Positions 35,823 through 45,162 of a DNA stretch of 64,000 bases are shown piece after piece (the first letter of the stretch is position 1; each line of letters starts with the position of its first letter). Where the stretch lies: positions 71,631-135,630 of the forward strand of contig CAYJLG010000002.1 in the NCBI GenBank assembly GCA_964371035.1. Direction: 5' to 3'. Source of the DNA: UBA1535 sp964371035. GTDB lineage: Bacteria; Bacillota; Clostridia; Tissierellales; Sedimentibacteraceae. The translations under genes and the position numbers were made by a program. Under the pieces are notes generated by a model. That model was given only the letters and a program-made list of their open reading frames with translations, ran no database searches and was not told the DNA's origin.

Positions 35823-36479
35823 TTAATCTAAATACGGTCTCGAAACTACATAGTGATCTATTTTTTCCATTGACGAAAGTGAAAATTTTACTGGTGATTT
35901 GAAAATAGGGCCATCATATACAAAAGTATGATATTCGCCGTTTTCGCCACAAGGGTCTGCGCCATGTTTTTCTATTTCCGATACCACTTCAAGTGTAAGT
36001 TCTTTTCCTAAGAATTCTGCAGGCAACATCTTTGTATTTACAACTATTATTATCGCCTTAAATCCCTTGTTGATAAATTCTTTGACTACAGCTAATCTGT
36101 TTTGCTGCCAAAGTGGGAATTCAGCCTTTAAACCCAAAGGTCTACATCTATCTTCACACCAATCTCTGTGAGATTGAATATCTATATCGCCAAAAACACA
36201 AGTATCTATATTATCATTTTTAATGAATTTTTTCAGTGCAGATTCAAAGTCACTAGAATAATCGTCTCCGCCTTTTGTTCTTATAATCTCTAGTGGGATT
36301 TCAACATTTTTTGCGACTGATAACAATAGGTCATTGGGAATACCATGAAACCAACTTGTATTTTCTTCTCGTGATGTATTCATTAATGCCACAGGTTCAG
36401 ATCCTGATTCTATAGCCTTTGCTAAAGACAAGATACTATCCTTGCCTCCACTAAACGATACGACAAATTTAGTCTTCAC
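35823..36479 (-). CDS. Dph6-like ATP pyrophosphatase (diphthine-ammonia ligase family)
   Basis: A protein of 218 residues with the PP-loop SFSGGKDSILSL at 8-19 and family blocks ALMNTSREENTSWFHGIP, VFGDIDIQSHRDWCEDRC, LGLKAEFPLW and PCGENGEYHTFVYDGPIF. The eukaryotic and archaeal enzyme amidates diphthine on elongation factor 2 using ammonia and ATP; bacteria lack diphthamide, so the bacterial members act on something else. It overlaps the CobQ-like gene by 11 bases, which suggests a shared amidation pathway, possibly corrinoid-related, though this is inference. Confidence 0.8.
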   Translation of the reverse strand: MKTKFVVSFSGGKDSILSLAKAIESGSEPVALMNTSREENTSWFHGIPNDLLLSVAKNVEIPLEIIRTKGGDDYSSDFESALKKFIKNDNIDTCVFGDIDIQSHRDWCEDRCRPLGLKAEFPLWQQNRLAVVKEFINKGFKAIIIVVNTKMLPAEFLGKELTLEVVSEIEKHGADPCGENGEYHTFVYDGPIFKSPVKFSLSSMEKIDHYVVSRPYLD

Positions 36480-37338
36480 CTTTTATTATCCTCCATATTT
36501 TTTCAAATTCTATATGCTTTAATAACTCATTAGCAAGTTTATCTAACTCTTCCTCTCGAAACGTATTGTAATCAACGTTTTTTAAAGTATTTTCAATGAT
36601 CTCTTTTGTTTTCATAATACCGTCATCTGTCAAATCGTCTTCATCTTCTAACGTAATACTTAAATGAGGCAAGACACCTAGGCACTCTACGCCTGTTTTA
36701 TCTAACAGTATTTCTTTTCCATCTTCAAAATATTCGGCTTTCCCTTTTAATTTATTCACTATACTACCTTTAACTAGCTTTCTCTCTTCATCATTAAAAA
36801 GCATTATAGTTCCATAAATAGAAGCAAATACGCCTCCTCTCGATATGTCTCCAACTATGATTACTGGACAATTTGCTGCGGTAGCAAACCCCATATTTGC
36901 AACATCATCTTTTATTAAATTAAGTTCACATGGACTGCCTGAACCTTCTGCTACTACTACTTCATATGCTGAAAGTAATTCGTTGTAACAATCTAAGACT
37001 GTCGATTTTAGTTCTTTTTTTCTATTGTTATAGCCTGAAGAAAGATAACTTCCCCATGATTCTCCCTTTACAATAACTTCACATCCTCCGTCTTTTAAAG
37101 GCTTTAACAAGATTGGATTCATCCGCTCGTCTGGTTTAATCTTACAAGCGATAGCTTGCATTACTTGTGAAGTAGCAATAATTTTATTATTCTCAAGAGT
37201 TGTACTATTACTAGTCATATTTTGTGCCTTGAAAGGTGCTACTTTTATACCTTTATTTGCCAATACTCTACACAACGCCATAGTTAGTGTAGATTTGCCT
37301 ACTCCCGATGCCGTTCCTTGAAACATTATAGAACCCAT
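36469..37338 (-). CDS. CobQ-like ATP-dependent ligase lacking the glutaminase domain
   Basis: A protein of 289 residues that keeps the N-terminal part of adenosylcobyric acid synthase: FQGTASGVGKSTLTMALCR (P-loop), FKAQNMTSNS, MNPILLKPLKDGGCEVIVKG, VVAEGSGSPCELNL and IIVGDISRGGVFASIYGT. Standard CobQ is about 500 residues with a C-terminal class I GATase; here the sequence ends at about the domain boundary with a short helical tail, and the next gene starts within it, so this is not a frameshift of a longer gene. It may use free ammonia or a partner. AAGGAG precedes the ATG. Confidence 0.8.
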   Translation of the reverse strand: MGSIMFQGTASGVGKSTLTMALCRVLANKGIKVAPFKAQNMTSNSTTLENNKIIATSQVMQAIACKIKPDERMNPILLKPLKDGGCEVIVKGESWGSYLSSGYNNRKKELKSTVLDCYNELLSAYEVVVAEGSGSPCELNLIKDDVANMGFATAANCPVIIVGDISRGGVFASIYGTIMLFNDEERKLVKGSIVNKLKGKAEYFEDGKEILLDKTGVECLGVLPHLSITLEDEDDLTDDGIMKTKEIIENTLKNVDYNTFREEELDKLANELLKHIEFEKIWRIIKGED

Positions 37339-37376
37339 ATCTATCTCCTTTTTACAAATCGAATATAGAAATTTTA

Positions 37377-37895
37377 TTATTTATCTATTTTTGATGCTTG
37401 TAATGATACCTTTTTCGTACCATTTGCAACTATTAAAGTTCCTACTTCTTTAAACCCGAATTTTTCATGGAATTTTAGCGACCCAGGGTTTGGTGGTTCA
37501 ATATCTATTTCGGCAGTAACGTGAGATATATCAAGTTTTTTTCCATGTTCAAATGCTGCATTGTACAACAATTCTCCAATTTTCATGCCTTGATACTTAG
37601 GTGAAACTACAATTCTATCTATGTATAAAAATTTTTCATAATTTTCACAAAACCATACATAGTTAGGGCTTTTGTACCCTTTACCTTCTCTAAATGCAAG
37701 TAAAAAACCTATTGTCTTTCCCTCCTCCTCTACTACATAAAACAATTCACTATCTCCTGCTAATTTTTTTAGCAATTCTTCATCAAGGTGCGAAAGATAA
37801 TGTACTAATTCCTCGTTTAGATCTAATATATCATTAAAATTAGATTCGCTTCCATTTTTTATCAAATATTTTTTATTATGCATATAATTCTCCAT
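37377..37895 (-). CDS. GNAT-family N-acetyltransferase
   Basis: A protein of 172 residues with the acetyl-CoA loop VVSPKYQGMKIGELLYNAAF (about 108-127) and PGSLKFHEKFGFKEVGT near the end. It is 38 bases upstream of the CobQ-like gene on the same strand and may share its transcript. The start is uncertain: an internal Met at residue 5 is close. Substrate unknown. Confidence 0.75.
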   Translation of the reverse strand: MENYMHNKKYLIKNGSESNFNDILDLNEELVHYLSHLDEELLKKLAGDSELFYVVEEEGKTIGFLLAFREGKGYKSPNYVWFCENYEKFLYIDRIVVSPKYQGMKIGELLYNAAFEHGKKLDISHVTAEIDIEPPNPGSLKFHEKFGFKEVGTLIVANGTKKVSLQASKIDK

Positions 37896-38170
37896 ATTTT
37901 CTATTAAAATTTAACTCAATAATAATATTATAAATCATTGACAATTTTATCGCAAGAAGTATTTATTTTATTGATATTCAAGTATATAACGCTCGTAAAG
38001 CCACATATTCGCATGATACTACACCGTTAGTTTATTTTTACTAGAACTTTAATTACAATTATAGTATTATTTATATAATTGAAACTTTTTATACATTTTA
38101 AGTGTATATATAAGTGAACAGACATTATGCATAAAACATGTTAAGACTTTAGGAAGGAGTTTAATTCCAT

Positions 38171-38728
38171 ATGATTGATAAGCGAATACAAAGTGTATTA
38201 AAAAATATTAGGAATGACGATGATAAGGCACTCCAGTTGCTGATGGATATATATATTCCATATGTACTTAAAATTGTTACATCTCTTAGTGGAAAATTGT
38301 TGAGTAAAGAAGATGTCGAAGAAGTGATTTCAGATGTTTTTTACGCGATTTGGAAAAATAGGGATACTATAAGAACAGATTCTGATATTACTCCTTTTAT
38401 AGCCCAAATCACTAGAAATAAAACTAAGAATAAATTGCGACAAGCTTCGAAATTGTCTATTATAAGCGAAACTGAACTTGAAATACTCGCAGATGAAGTT
38501 GATATCACAAACGAACTTTCAAGCAAAGAAAATATAGATTTTATACAATCCGCCATAAACAATTTCGACAGTCCCGAAAAAGAAATATTGTATGGATTCT
38601 ACTTTTACGAATTTAAGCTGGCAGAGCTTGCAAGCAGACTAAATTTACCGCTTTCAACTATAAAATCAAAATTATATCGATCACGAGAAAAATTAAAACA
38701 AAAATTGATGGAAGGATGCAGATTATGA
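38171..38728 (+). CDS. ECF-type RNA polymerase sigma factor
   Basis: A protein of 185 residues with sigma region 2 (about 20-90: EVISDVFYAIWKNRDTI, then ITPFIAQITRNKTKNKLRQ) and region 4 (about 120-178: ILYGFYFYEFKLAELASRLN, then LSTIKSKLYRSREKLKQKL). It overlaps the following gene by 13 bases, and that gene encodes a one-helix protein of the sort that holds such sigma factors at the membrane. Region 3 is absent, as in group 4 sigma factors. GGAAGGAG lies upstream of the start. The stimulus is unknown. Confidence 0.87.
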   Translation: MIDKRIQSVLKNIRNDDDKALQLLMDIYIPYVLKIVTSLSGKLLSKEDVEEVISDVFYAIWKNRDTIRTDSDITPFIAQITRNKTKNKLRQASKLSIISETELEILADEVDITNELSSKENIDFIQSAINNFDSPEKEILYGFYFYEFKLAELASRLNLPLSTIKSKLYRSREKLKQKLMEGCRL

Positions 38729-39963
38729 AAAATTTATTTAATAGCATGAATGATGAAAATATTTTAATGAAAAATGATAGTATCAACATTGATATAGACA
38801 AAATAAAAAAAATGACGATGGATAAAGTTAATGCAGATAAAAAAATCAAACATATCTCATTTAGAAAAACTTTAGCGTTAGTTGCTAGTTTTATGCTAAT
38901 TCTTAGTGGGCTTACTGTTTTGGCAAATCCTTCTTTAAGGAATTATTTTAGTGAAATTCTTGGTTTTTCACCTGATGATGTATTGCTTGTTGGGGAAGTT
39001 TACAACACAGAAGATTACTCCTTAACGATTGAAAGCATGCTTTATGACGGAACGAACTGCTCTATCGCTTATTCAATAAGCGGAATTTCTGAAAAAGGAA
39101 AAAATGCCGTTGCAAATTATGATATGAAACTTGAATCTTACGAAGAAGATGTAAATTATGATATAGATCACTTAATAGTCCCGCTGGAATTAAGCTATTA
39201 TGCAACAATAGATAGAAATAATAGTGACTTTTATTACAGCGTTGATAATTCAGAAAACAAATTGATTTTTGAACTTAATTTTATCAATCCAATGCAAGAT
39301 GATTATGCATATATTCAATCTGAAAACAGAGCTATAATGTTGTCTGTGTTAAATCTAGACGGTGACTATTTCTACGACGATGGCCTACATTCTTCGGTAC
39401 AAGCTTATAACCTCAGTAGAATTGATGAACTTACACTCAATTTTTATGGCACAGAAAATAATGTAAAGATACCATTAACAAAAACTATCGAATCTACCCA
39501 AAAGAAAATTTCGGTAGAGGCGACTGACGAACACCCTGTAGAATACACTTCTATAACCTATTCAGATTTTGGGTTTACATTGACAGGAAAAATGGAAGAT
39601 CCTAATTACTCCTACGAAAATAACACTATTGATATTGTTTATCTACATCGCTCTTTTAATTTAGTTACATCTTATTATGATAATCCAATTTCACCACTTA
39701 ATCCGCCTAAAGGAGGTGTTCCATCCTCTAAGGTGCTTGACTATGAAGGCAAAAAAATGATTGATTATTCATATATGAACGATTTTTCAAATGTTCGTGA
39801 AAACAGCTTATACCGCGAGGGGATAAACTTCCTGTCAGACGATTATATGCAATATCACGATGGCGAGAATTTTATTGTCGAAAGTAACTTTAGGTTTGAA
39901 CAATCTTTTGATTGGAGTGAAGTAGAAGCTATAATTATAAACGGAACGAGAATTGATCTTTAA
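38716..39963 (+). CDS. DUF4179-type membrane protein, probable anti-sigma factor
   Basis: A protein of 415 residues (start at 38716; a second ATG at 38725 is equally possible): cytoplasmic N-terminus (about 1-50) with MTMDKVNADKKIKHISF, one membrane helix (about 51-68), and a large extracellular part beginning NPSLRNYFSEILGFSPDD, which is the DUF4179 pattern. It overlaps the ECF sigma gene, the classical arrangement for a cognate anti-sigma. The outer region is rich in beta-strand-forming sequence and unrecognised. The role is inferred from neighbour and topology. Confidence 0.75.
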   Translation: MQIMKNLFNSMNDENILMKNDSINIDIDKIKKMTMDKVNADKKIKHISFRKTLALVASFMLILSGLTVLANPSLRNYFSEILGFSPDDVLLVGEVYNTEDYSLTIESMLYDGTNCSIAYSISGISEKGKNAVANYDMKLESYEEDVNYDIDHLIVPLELSYYATIDRNNSDFYYSVDNSENKLIFELNFINPMQDDYAYIQSENRAIMLSVLNLDGDYFYDDGLHSSVQAYNLSRIDELTLNFYGTENNVKIPLTKTIESTQKKISVEATDEHPVEYTSITYSDFGFTLTGKMEDPNYSYENNTIDIVYLHRSFNLVTSYYDNPISPLNPPKGGVPSSKVLDYEGKKMIDYSYMNDFSNVRENSLYREGINFLSDDYMQYHDGENFIVESNFRFEQSFDWSEVEAIIINGTRIDL

Positions 39964-40004
39964 TTGGTTTATTTTAAAATGAAATTAATTTAGTATAGTA
40001 GATA

Positions 40005-40038
40005 AATAGTAGCGGGCATTAGCCCGCTACTATTTTTC
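40005..40038. terminator. Bidirectional terminator after the sigma/anti-sigma pair
   Basis: AATAGTAGCGGGC and GCCCGCTACTATT form a 13-bp perfect stem with a 4-base loop, followed by T5. It sits between convergent genes. Confidence 0.9.
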
Positions 40039-40051
40039 CATCGCCCCCATA

Positions 40052-40570
40052 CTAAAAATACTTATATAAATATATAGCAACCTCACCGTTTTGGGGTGTA
40101 TTTTTGTATACTGATCTATCGAATCCTCCGATTTCAAATCCATATTTCAAATAAAACAGAAAAGCTATAGCATTTGTATTTTGGACTTCTAAAGAAATTC
40201 CTTTGTATCTGCTCGTCGCATAATCTACAACATAATCCATTAACATCTCAGCACATTTTTTTTCGCGGTAATCTGAATGAACATCAAAATCTTCAATGTA
40301 CAAAGTGCTGTTAAACTTGCTTTCTGCAATTACATGAGCTACATACCTGCCATTTTCCGTACAAATAAACCCAAAACGATTTTCACTTAATTCGGATATA
40401 TCATTAGGCTTAGAAGTCGGAAAAGAAAAACCTTTTTCGGATTCTAAATAATTAACTGTATATTTAAATACATTATCAACAAAGCTCAGTTCAACATTTC
40501 CTATTATATTTAAATTCATAGTTTTAGGAATTAAATCCAAATTGTCTTTTGTAATGAGCGATATTATCAT
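40052..40570 (-). CDS. GNAT-family N-acetyltransferase
   Basis: A protein of 172 residues with DFDVHSDYREKKCAEMLMDYV as a degenerate acetyl-CoA loop (R-E-K-K-C-A in place of Q-G-x-G-x-A) and NTNAIAFLFYLKYGFEIGGF at the end of the fold. The loop change may alter cofactor binding. Substrate unknown. It ends close to the terminator shared with the sigma operon. Confidence 0.7.
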   Translation of the reverse strand: MIISLITKDNLDLIPKTMNLNIIGNVELSFVDNVFKYTVNYLESEKGFSFPTSKPNDISELSENRFGFICTENGRYVAHVIAESKFNSTLYIEDFDVHSDYREKKCAEMLMDYVVDYATSRYKGISLEVQNTNAIAFLFYLKYGFEIGGFDRSVYKNTPQNGEVAIYLYKYF

Positions 40571-40655
40571 ACTGTCATACCTCTTTATTCAAAGTAAGAT
40601 TTAAGCGTAATTTTCAATGCAATTGAATATTCAAAAGTTGAATTTGTCAATAACT

Positions 40656-40687
40656 AAAACTTCCCACATTTCGGCGTGGGAAGTTTT
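40656..40687 (-). terminator. Terminator of the glutathione peroxidase gene
   Basis: AAAACTTCCCAC (40656-40667) pairs perfectly with GTGGGAAGTTTT (40676-40687), with an 8-base loop, downstream of the minus-strand gene. Confidence 0.8.
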
Positions 40688-40748
40688 GAATAATAAATTA
40701 TCATAATAAGTTGTTACTGCTTTAAAAATATAATAATATATTTCTTAT

Positions 40749-41297
40749 TTACAAGCAAGCTTCTATAGATTTTTCCATCACTGCTATGTCATCCACAGGC
40801 TCAAATCTTTCTACTACATTGCCTGATTTGTCAACTAAAAATTTTGTGAAATTCCATTTTATATCGTCGTTTGAAGCATAGTTGGGATCTGCTTTTGCAA
40901 ACATTTCTTTTAATCTTTCATTGAGAGGGTGATTTTCGTTATTAAATCCTTTGAATCCCTGCTGAGATTTTAAATATTTAAATAACTCTGTCTGATTTTC
41001 ACCGTTCACATCGATTTTAGCATACAATTCATATGGAGTATCAAAATTTATAGCGCAAAACGAAGCTATTTCAGAATCTGTGCCTTTTGCTTGCTCACCA
41101 AATTGATTGCAAGGAAAATCTAAGATTACCAATCCTTGTTCTGAATATTTTTTATGTAAATCGCGAAGTTCGTTGTATTGTGAAGTGAAACCACAATGAG
41201 TGGCTGAATTGACTATTAACATCACTTTTTCTTTAAAATCACTCAAAGTTTGCTTGTTGCCATCGGGCTTTAGTATTTCGATATCATAAATATTCAT
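40749..41297 (-). CDS. Glutathione peroxidase-family peroxidase, Cys type
   Basis: A protein of 182 residues in the thioredoxin-like GPx family. The peroxidatic residue is Cys35 in NSATHCGFTSQY (Cys, not Sec), with the Gln and Trp partners in LDFPCNQFGEQ and IKWNFTKFLVD. The Cys in FPCNQFGEQ is at the position of the resolving residue in thioredoxin-dependent members, so thioredoxin rather than glutathione is the likelier reductant. A cytoplasmic antioxidant enzyme in a probable anaerobe. Confidence 0.9.
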   Translation of the reverse strand: MNIYDIEILKPDGNKQTLSDFKEKVMLIVNSATHCGFTSQYNELRDLHKKYSEQGLVILDFPCNQFGEQAKGTDSEIASFCAINFDTPYELYAKIDVNGENQTELFKYLKSQQGFKGFNNENHPLNERLKEMFAKADPNYASNDDIKWNFTKFLVDKSGNVVERFEPVDDIAVMEKSIEACL

Positions 41298-41507
41298 ATG
41301 TTCCTCCTAAAAATAGTTTGTATATTTATAATAACATTGGATAAAAAATTAGTCAAGTTAAGATTAGATAAACCTGTATTTTTATTCTAATATCATGCTG
41401 AAAGTTAAGAAAACACTTTGTAGTTTCCGACCTCTTGTCATATATGAAAAAATCTGCTATACTGTGCATACAGCAAACAAGAAACAAAACTAAGGAGATT
41501 AAAAATT

Positions 41508-43313
41508 ATGAAAATTAAATTTAAACTTTTAACAAAAGCAGTGGTGATGTTGATTTCTATCATGCTTTTGTTCACGGCCTGTGATACGAGTGACGGCGGA
41601 GCGTCTGATGATACACCCGCAAACAATACTGTTTCTGACAACGATGATGCAGAAGATAATAATGAAATAGATACAGACGACGAAAACAATGACACAAATA
41701 ATGATGACGACCCAGACAATCCAAATAGTGATGATGATACAGATAGCCCGAATAATGATGATGACCTGATAGACGAGGATGACATTGTCGTCGAAGAACC
41801 CGATATGTTTGAAGGGTATTGGATTCACACTTATGATAAAGCGGCGCTTATTTTAGATGGATATGGAAGCTATATGACATGGGATGATATGTCGTCGGTT
41901 ACAAACGGTGAATACAAGGTTGAGGGAGATACTTTGTATTTCTTGGGAGATCACGCAGACACATGGATAAAAGCTCATATAACCGATGATACAGGCAGAG
42001 CTAAAGGCGGATTGATTGTAGATGGATATCCTTGGGGTGGATGGTTTGAACGAGAGGTGCCTATTTATGAAGCTCAAAATCTTGTTTATTTAAGTGACGA
42101 TGAATTGGTGGGCGAGTGGACATATCTTGATGATGGCTATACTTGTAACATTTATGATGATGGAACTTTTACGCTCGATGAGCATGATGGTTACTATACA
42201 GGTACATATTATTATGATGGCGAAGAACTTTCATTGACTACAGATGATGATGAATATTTCTATGGATATTTTGGAGAAATTAACGATGTAGCAGTATTGT
42301 ATATATACGGATATGTCGGACATTATTCAAATGTAGCTAATGTGAAAGGACCTGACACTACTACCCACTATAGTGGAATTTATGGCGAATGGTATGAAGA
42401 CGTATCAGGAATCACATTGTCTTTATTCGATAATGGTGCTTATCGCATAAAGCCTGAAGGAGCAGTCGAAGGTATACCGAGTGAAGGAGATTTGGTCTAT
42501 GACTATATAGACATGATAATGTATGAACTTGGTGCAACCCTTACATTAGACGACACAACTGAAAGAGTAGGAACAATATCTTTATTTATAGATGGCGAAC
42601 ATGATGGAAAAATAACTATAAGAGATACAGAGCTTTACTTTTCCAAAATAGGGCAAACGCCTGAAGGCGATCCACCTTCAATCGTTCCTGATGACGGTTC
42701 GGCATTTAGCAACTTAGAAATTCCTATATTGATTGAAGACGATGGAAAGAGATACACTGTTGATAACGGAGCAGCAACTTTTTCACGCGACGAAGATTTC
42801 TATGAGAACGCATTTGCGGACTATACGGTTGAAGTTTTGAGCGATGAAAGCGATGGGACTTTGAGAACAGTAGCTTTAGAAGTTTCTGCATATATTCCTG
42901 CTTGGTCTGTGGGGTGGTATGCTCCGACTGATTTGAATTTTAGCTTTTTCTTCGACTTCTTTGATTATCAATATGGGTATGTATTGCCGACTACAAGCGC
43001 ATATATAGACGATTCTGTTTATACATTCGACATGCCAAACTATGATGGTGTAGAAATTTCATTGATCCAGGAGCAAGATATGCAAATTGAGGATAAAGCC
43101 GAAGAGGCTGCAGACCGAATAACACAGAAACTTTACGTTACTGTGACTATGCCTGCCGACTATAAAAATTTGGTACTCGGATTTATGCCTCTGCCAAGCA
43201 CACAAGATGCATTTGACAATTTAATGTCAAGCTATGATAATTTCCAATTAGGTACTTCATTTGAAGATCTTGGATACAACTTGCACGGCGCAATGTATTA
43301 TAGATTTGATTGA
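41508..43313 (+). CDS. Acidic lipoprotein with a low-complexity Asp/Asn linker and repeated domains
   Basis: A protein of 601 residues. A signal sequence ends in the lipobox LFTAC (Cys25). Residues about 30-95 are almost only Asp, Asn, Glu, Ser and Thr (for example DDENNDTNNDDDPDNPNSDD) and act as a flexible spacer from the membrane. The rest has two or three related small beta-rich units of the type GEWTYLDDGYTCNIYDDGTF and GEWYEDVSGITLSLFDNGAY, reminiscent of lipocalin-like or DUF-type modules that measure a W-x-G-x-W start. Unrecognised function, cell-surface. A terminator hairpin follows. Confidence 0.7.
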   Translation: MKIKFKLLTKAVVMLISIMLLFTACDTSDGGASDDTPANNTVSDNDDAEDNNEIDTDDENNDTNNDDDPDNPNSDDDTDSPNNDDDLIDEDDIVVEEPDMFEGYWIHTYDKAALILDGYGSYMTWDDMSSVTNGEYKVEGDTLYFLGDHADTWIKAHITDDTGRAKGGLIVDGYPWGGWFEREVPIYEAQNLVYLSDDELVGEWTYLDDGYTCNIYDDGTFTLDEHDGYYTGTYYYDGEELSLTTDDDEYFYGYFGEINDVAVLYIYGYVGHYSNVANVKGPDTTTHYSGIYGEWYEDVSGITLSLFDNGAYRIKPEGAVEGIPSEGDLVYDYIDMIMYELGATLTLDDTTERVGTISLFIDGEHDGKITIRDTELYFSKIGQTPEGDPPSIVPDDGSAFSNLEIPILIEDDGKRYTVDNGAATFSRDEDFYENAFADYTVEVLSDESDGTLRTVALEVSAYIPAWSVGWYAPTDLNFSFFFDFFDYQYGYVLPTTSAYIDDSVYTFDMPNYDGVEISLIQEQDMQIEDKAEEAADRITQKLYVTVTMPADYKNLVLGFMPLPSTQDAFDNLMSSYDNFQLGTSFEDLGYNLHGAMYYRFD

Positions 43314-43370
43314 TTGAGTTGAACTATTTTCCTTGATATACTTTAATAAGTAGATACGTCATTTAATTTT

Positions 43371-43428
43371 ATAATGCCATCCTTATGTTAGATTTAATGT
43401 CGAACATGAGGATGGCATTATATTTTTT
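43371..43428 (+). terminator. Terminator after the acidic lipoprotein gene
   Basis: ATAATGCCATCCTTATGTT (43371-43389) pairs with 43403-43421 (AACAT.AGGATGGCATTAT) with one mismatch, followed by a T-run. Confidence 0.8.
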
Positions 43429-43511
43429 TCACTATTTTATAGTTTTACCGTTAATAATAACGCTAATTTATCTATTTGTTTTCACTTTTCAAAAATTTTG
43501 TGTTAAATAAA

Positions 43512-43544
43512 TTGACTTTATGATACAATATTTTTCAGTATAAT
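43512..43544 (+). promoter_or_regulatory. Candidate promoter of the second two-component module, with long spacer
   Basis: TTGACT (43512-43517) and TATAAT (43539-43544) are separated by 21 bases, too far for unaided sigma-A recognition, which fits an activator-dependent promoter. The same hexamers with the same 21-base spacer precede the ABC genes at 45163-45195. Confidence 0.4.
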
Positions 43545-43576
43545 TTTCAAACACAATTTTAAAAACAGGAGCATAC

Positions 43577-44230
43577 ATGAATAAAATTTTGATAGTGGAA
43601 GATGATATTTCTCTTTGTGAAGGCATATCTGTTGCGCTGAAATCTCAAAACAACATATTTTTCAAGGCACATAACATAAGAAATTCAAATAAAATATTGC
43701 TAAAAGAATCTATAGATTTAATCATATTGGATGTGAATTTGCCTGATGGCAACGGATTTGAATTGCTTAAAAAAATCCGAAAAACAAGCAATGTCAAAAT
43801 CATTATGCTGACAGCCAATGACTTAGAAAATGATATTGTAAAAGGTCTCGAAAATGGCGCAGATGATTATATAACCAAGCCTTTTAGCCTCAACGTTTTG
43901 CGTGCAAGAGTTAATTCACAACTTCGCGTAAATGCTATTACCGATTTGTTTGTGCAAGGCGATTTTAACTTTAATTTCAACAAGCTCGAGTTTTATTGTA
44001 AAGGCAAAAAAACAGAACTTTCTAAAGCAGAATATAAGCTATTAAAATTTTTAACCGACAATAAAGGCATAACTTTAGAACGTGAAAAATTAGTTGATAG
44101 GATTTGGACTGATGGTCTCGAATATGTTGAAGAAAATGCACTTTCTGTAACTGTAAAAAGATTAAGGGACAAATTAGGCCATGACGCACCAATAAAAACA
44201 GTCTATGGCATAGGCTATAGATGGGAATAA
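43577..44230 (+). CDS. OmpR-family response regulator of the second ABC module
   Basis: A protein of 217 residues with acidic residues EDD at 8-10, phospho-acceptor Asp52 in LDVNLPDGNG, Lys in YITKPFSLNVL, and a winged-helix effector domain ending in VKTVYGIGYRWE with the recognition-helix sequence ALSVTVKRLRDKL. It is followed after 39 bases by a histidine kinase, then by an ABC ATPase and a large FtsX-like permease, a Bce/Vex-like order. The likely target promoter is at 45163-45204. Confidence 0.88.
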   Translation: MNKILIVEDDISLCEGISVALKSQNNIFFKAHNIRNSNKILLKESIDLIILDVNLPDGNGFELLKKIRKTSNVKIIMLTANDLENDIVKGLENGADDYITKPFSLNVLRARVNSQLRVNAITDLFVQGDFNFNFNKLEFYCKGKKTELSKAEYKLLKFLTDNKGITLEREKLVDRIWTDGLEYVEENALSVTVKRLRDKLGHDAPIKTVYGIGYRWE

Positions 44231-44269
44231 TTTAATACCTACAAACTGCACTCGAAAGGAAAATGCATC

Positions 44270-45073
44270 ATGATTTTTATCAATAAAACTCTTGACAGAC
44301 TGCATGCTATGCTTGATAAGGCGATAGCGGGCGAAAGCATAGAAACAATATTTGACGAAAGCAAAGTATCTTCAATCGAAAGTAAATTGCACAAATATTT
44401 GCTTGCTACAGGCAAACACAAAGAACAACTTACTGAGCAAAAATTAAAACTTGACACTTTGATTTCTGATATAAGTCACCAAACTAAAACTCCACTTTCA
44501 AATATTTCTTTGTATAGTGAACTTTTAGCTGAATGTGAAAACGAAGACGATAGGCAAAAATACAGCGAATTACTCATGAGTCAATCAGAAAAATTAAATT
44601 TCCTCATAACTTCACTCGTCAAAGCTTCGAGACTTGAAAATGGTATAATTACATTGACTCCTAAAAATCAAAACATAGATTTATTACTAAGCAGAATTGC
44701 CAAAACTTTTCCAAAAGTAGAAATAACTATGAGTGAAAGTGCTGCTATTTATGACTTAAAATGGACTACAGAAGCTATTTTAAATATAATTGACAACGCC
44801 TACAAATACGGTGCAAACAAAGTTTGGATATCTGTGAGTGTCTACCAAATGTTTCTGAAAATAGATATTAAAGATAATGGCATAGGAATTAAAGAGGAAG
44901 AAATCCCTAAAATATTTGCAAGATTTTACAGAGGGGTTAACTCAGAAAACATAGACGGTGTCGGGATTGGGCTATATCTTTCAAGAGAAATAATTACAAA
45001 ACAAAACGGATACATCAAAGTATCATCAAAAATAGGTGAAGGTTCATTATTTTCCGTATTTTTACCTATTTAG
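44270..45073 (+). CDS. Histidine kinase without membrane segments
   Basis: A protein of 267 residues that starts directly with a helical N-terminus (LDRLHAMLDKAIAGESIE) and has no hydrophobic stretch, unlike almost all kinases of ABC-linked systems. His70 lies in DISHQTKTPLSNIS, followed by the N-box IIDNAYKYGAN, DNGIGIKEEEIP and GVGIGLYLSREI, so the catalytic parts are intact. It must sense a cytoplasmic partner, perhaps the ABC system, by contact. An upstream extension was checked: the 39-base gap to the response regulator leaves no room for a membrane part. Confidence 0.85.
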   Translation: MIFINKTLDRLHAMLDKAIAGESIETIFDESKVSSIESKLHKYLLATGKHKEQLTEQKLKLDTLISDISHQTKTPLSNISLYSELLAECENEDDRQKYSELLMSQSEKLNFLITSLVKASRLENGIITLTPKNQNIDLLLSRIAKTFPKVEITMSESAAIYDLKWTTEAILNIIDNAYKYGANKVWISVSVYQMFLKIDIKDNGIGIKEEEIPKIFARFYRGVNSENIDGVGIGLYLSREIITKQNGYIKVSSKIGEGSLFSVFLPI

Positions 45074-45162
45074 AGCTTGCTGAAAAGTACTGTTAACGGT
45101 TAAATTGAGAAGCAAGGGAAAAATTTTATAATAATATTATTCTTGACAGATTCTAGAAAGAA

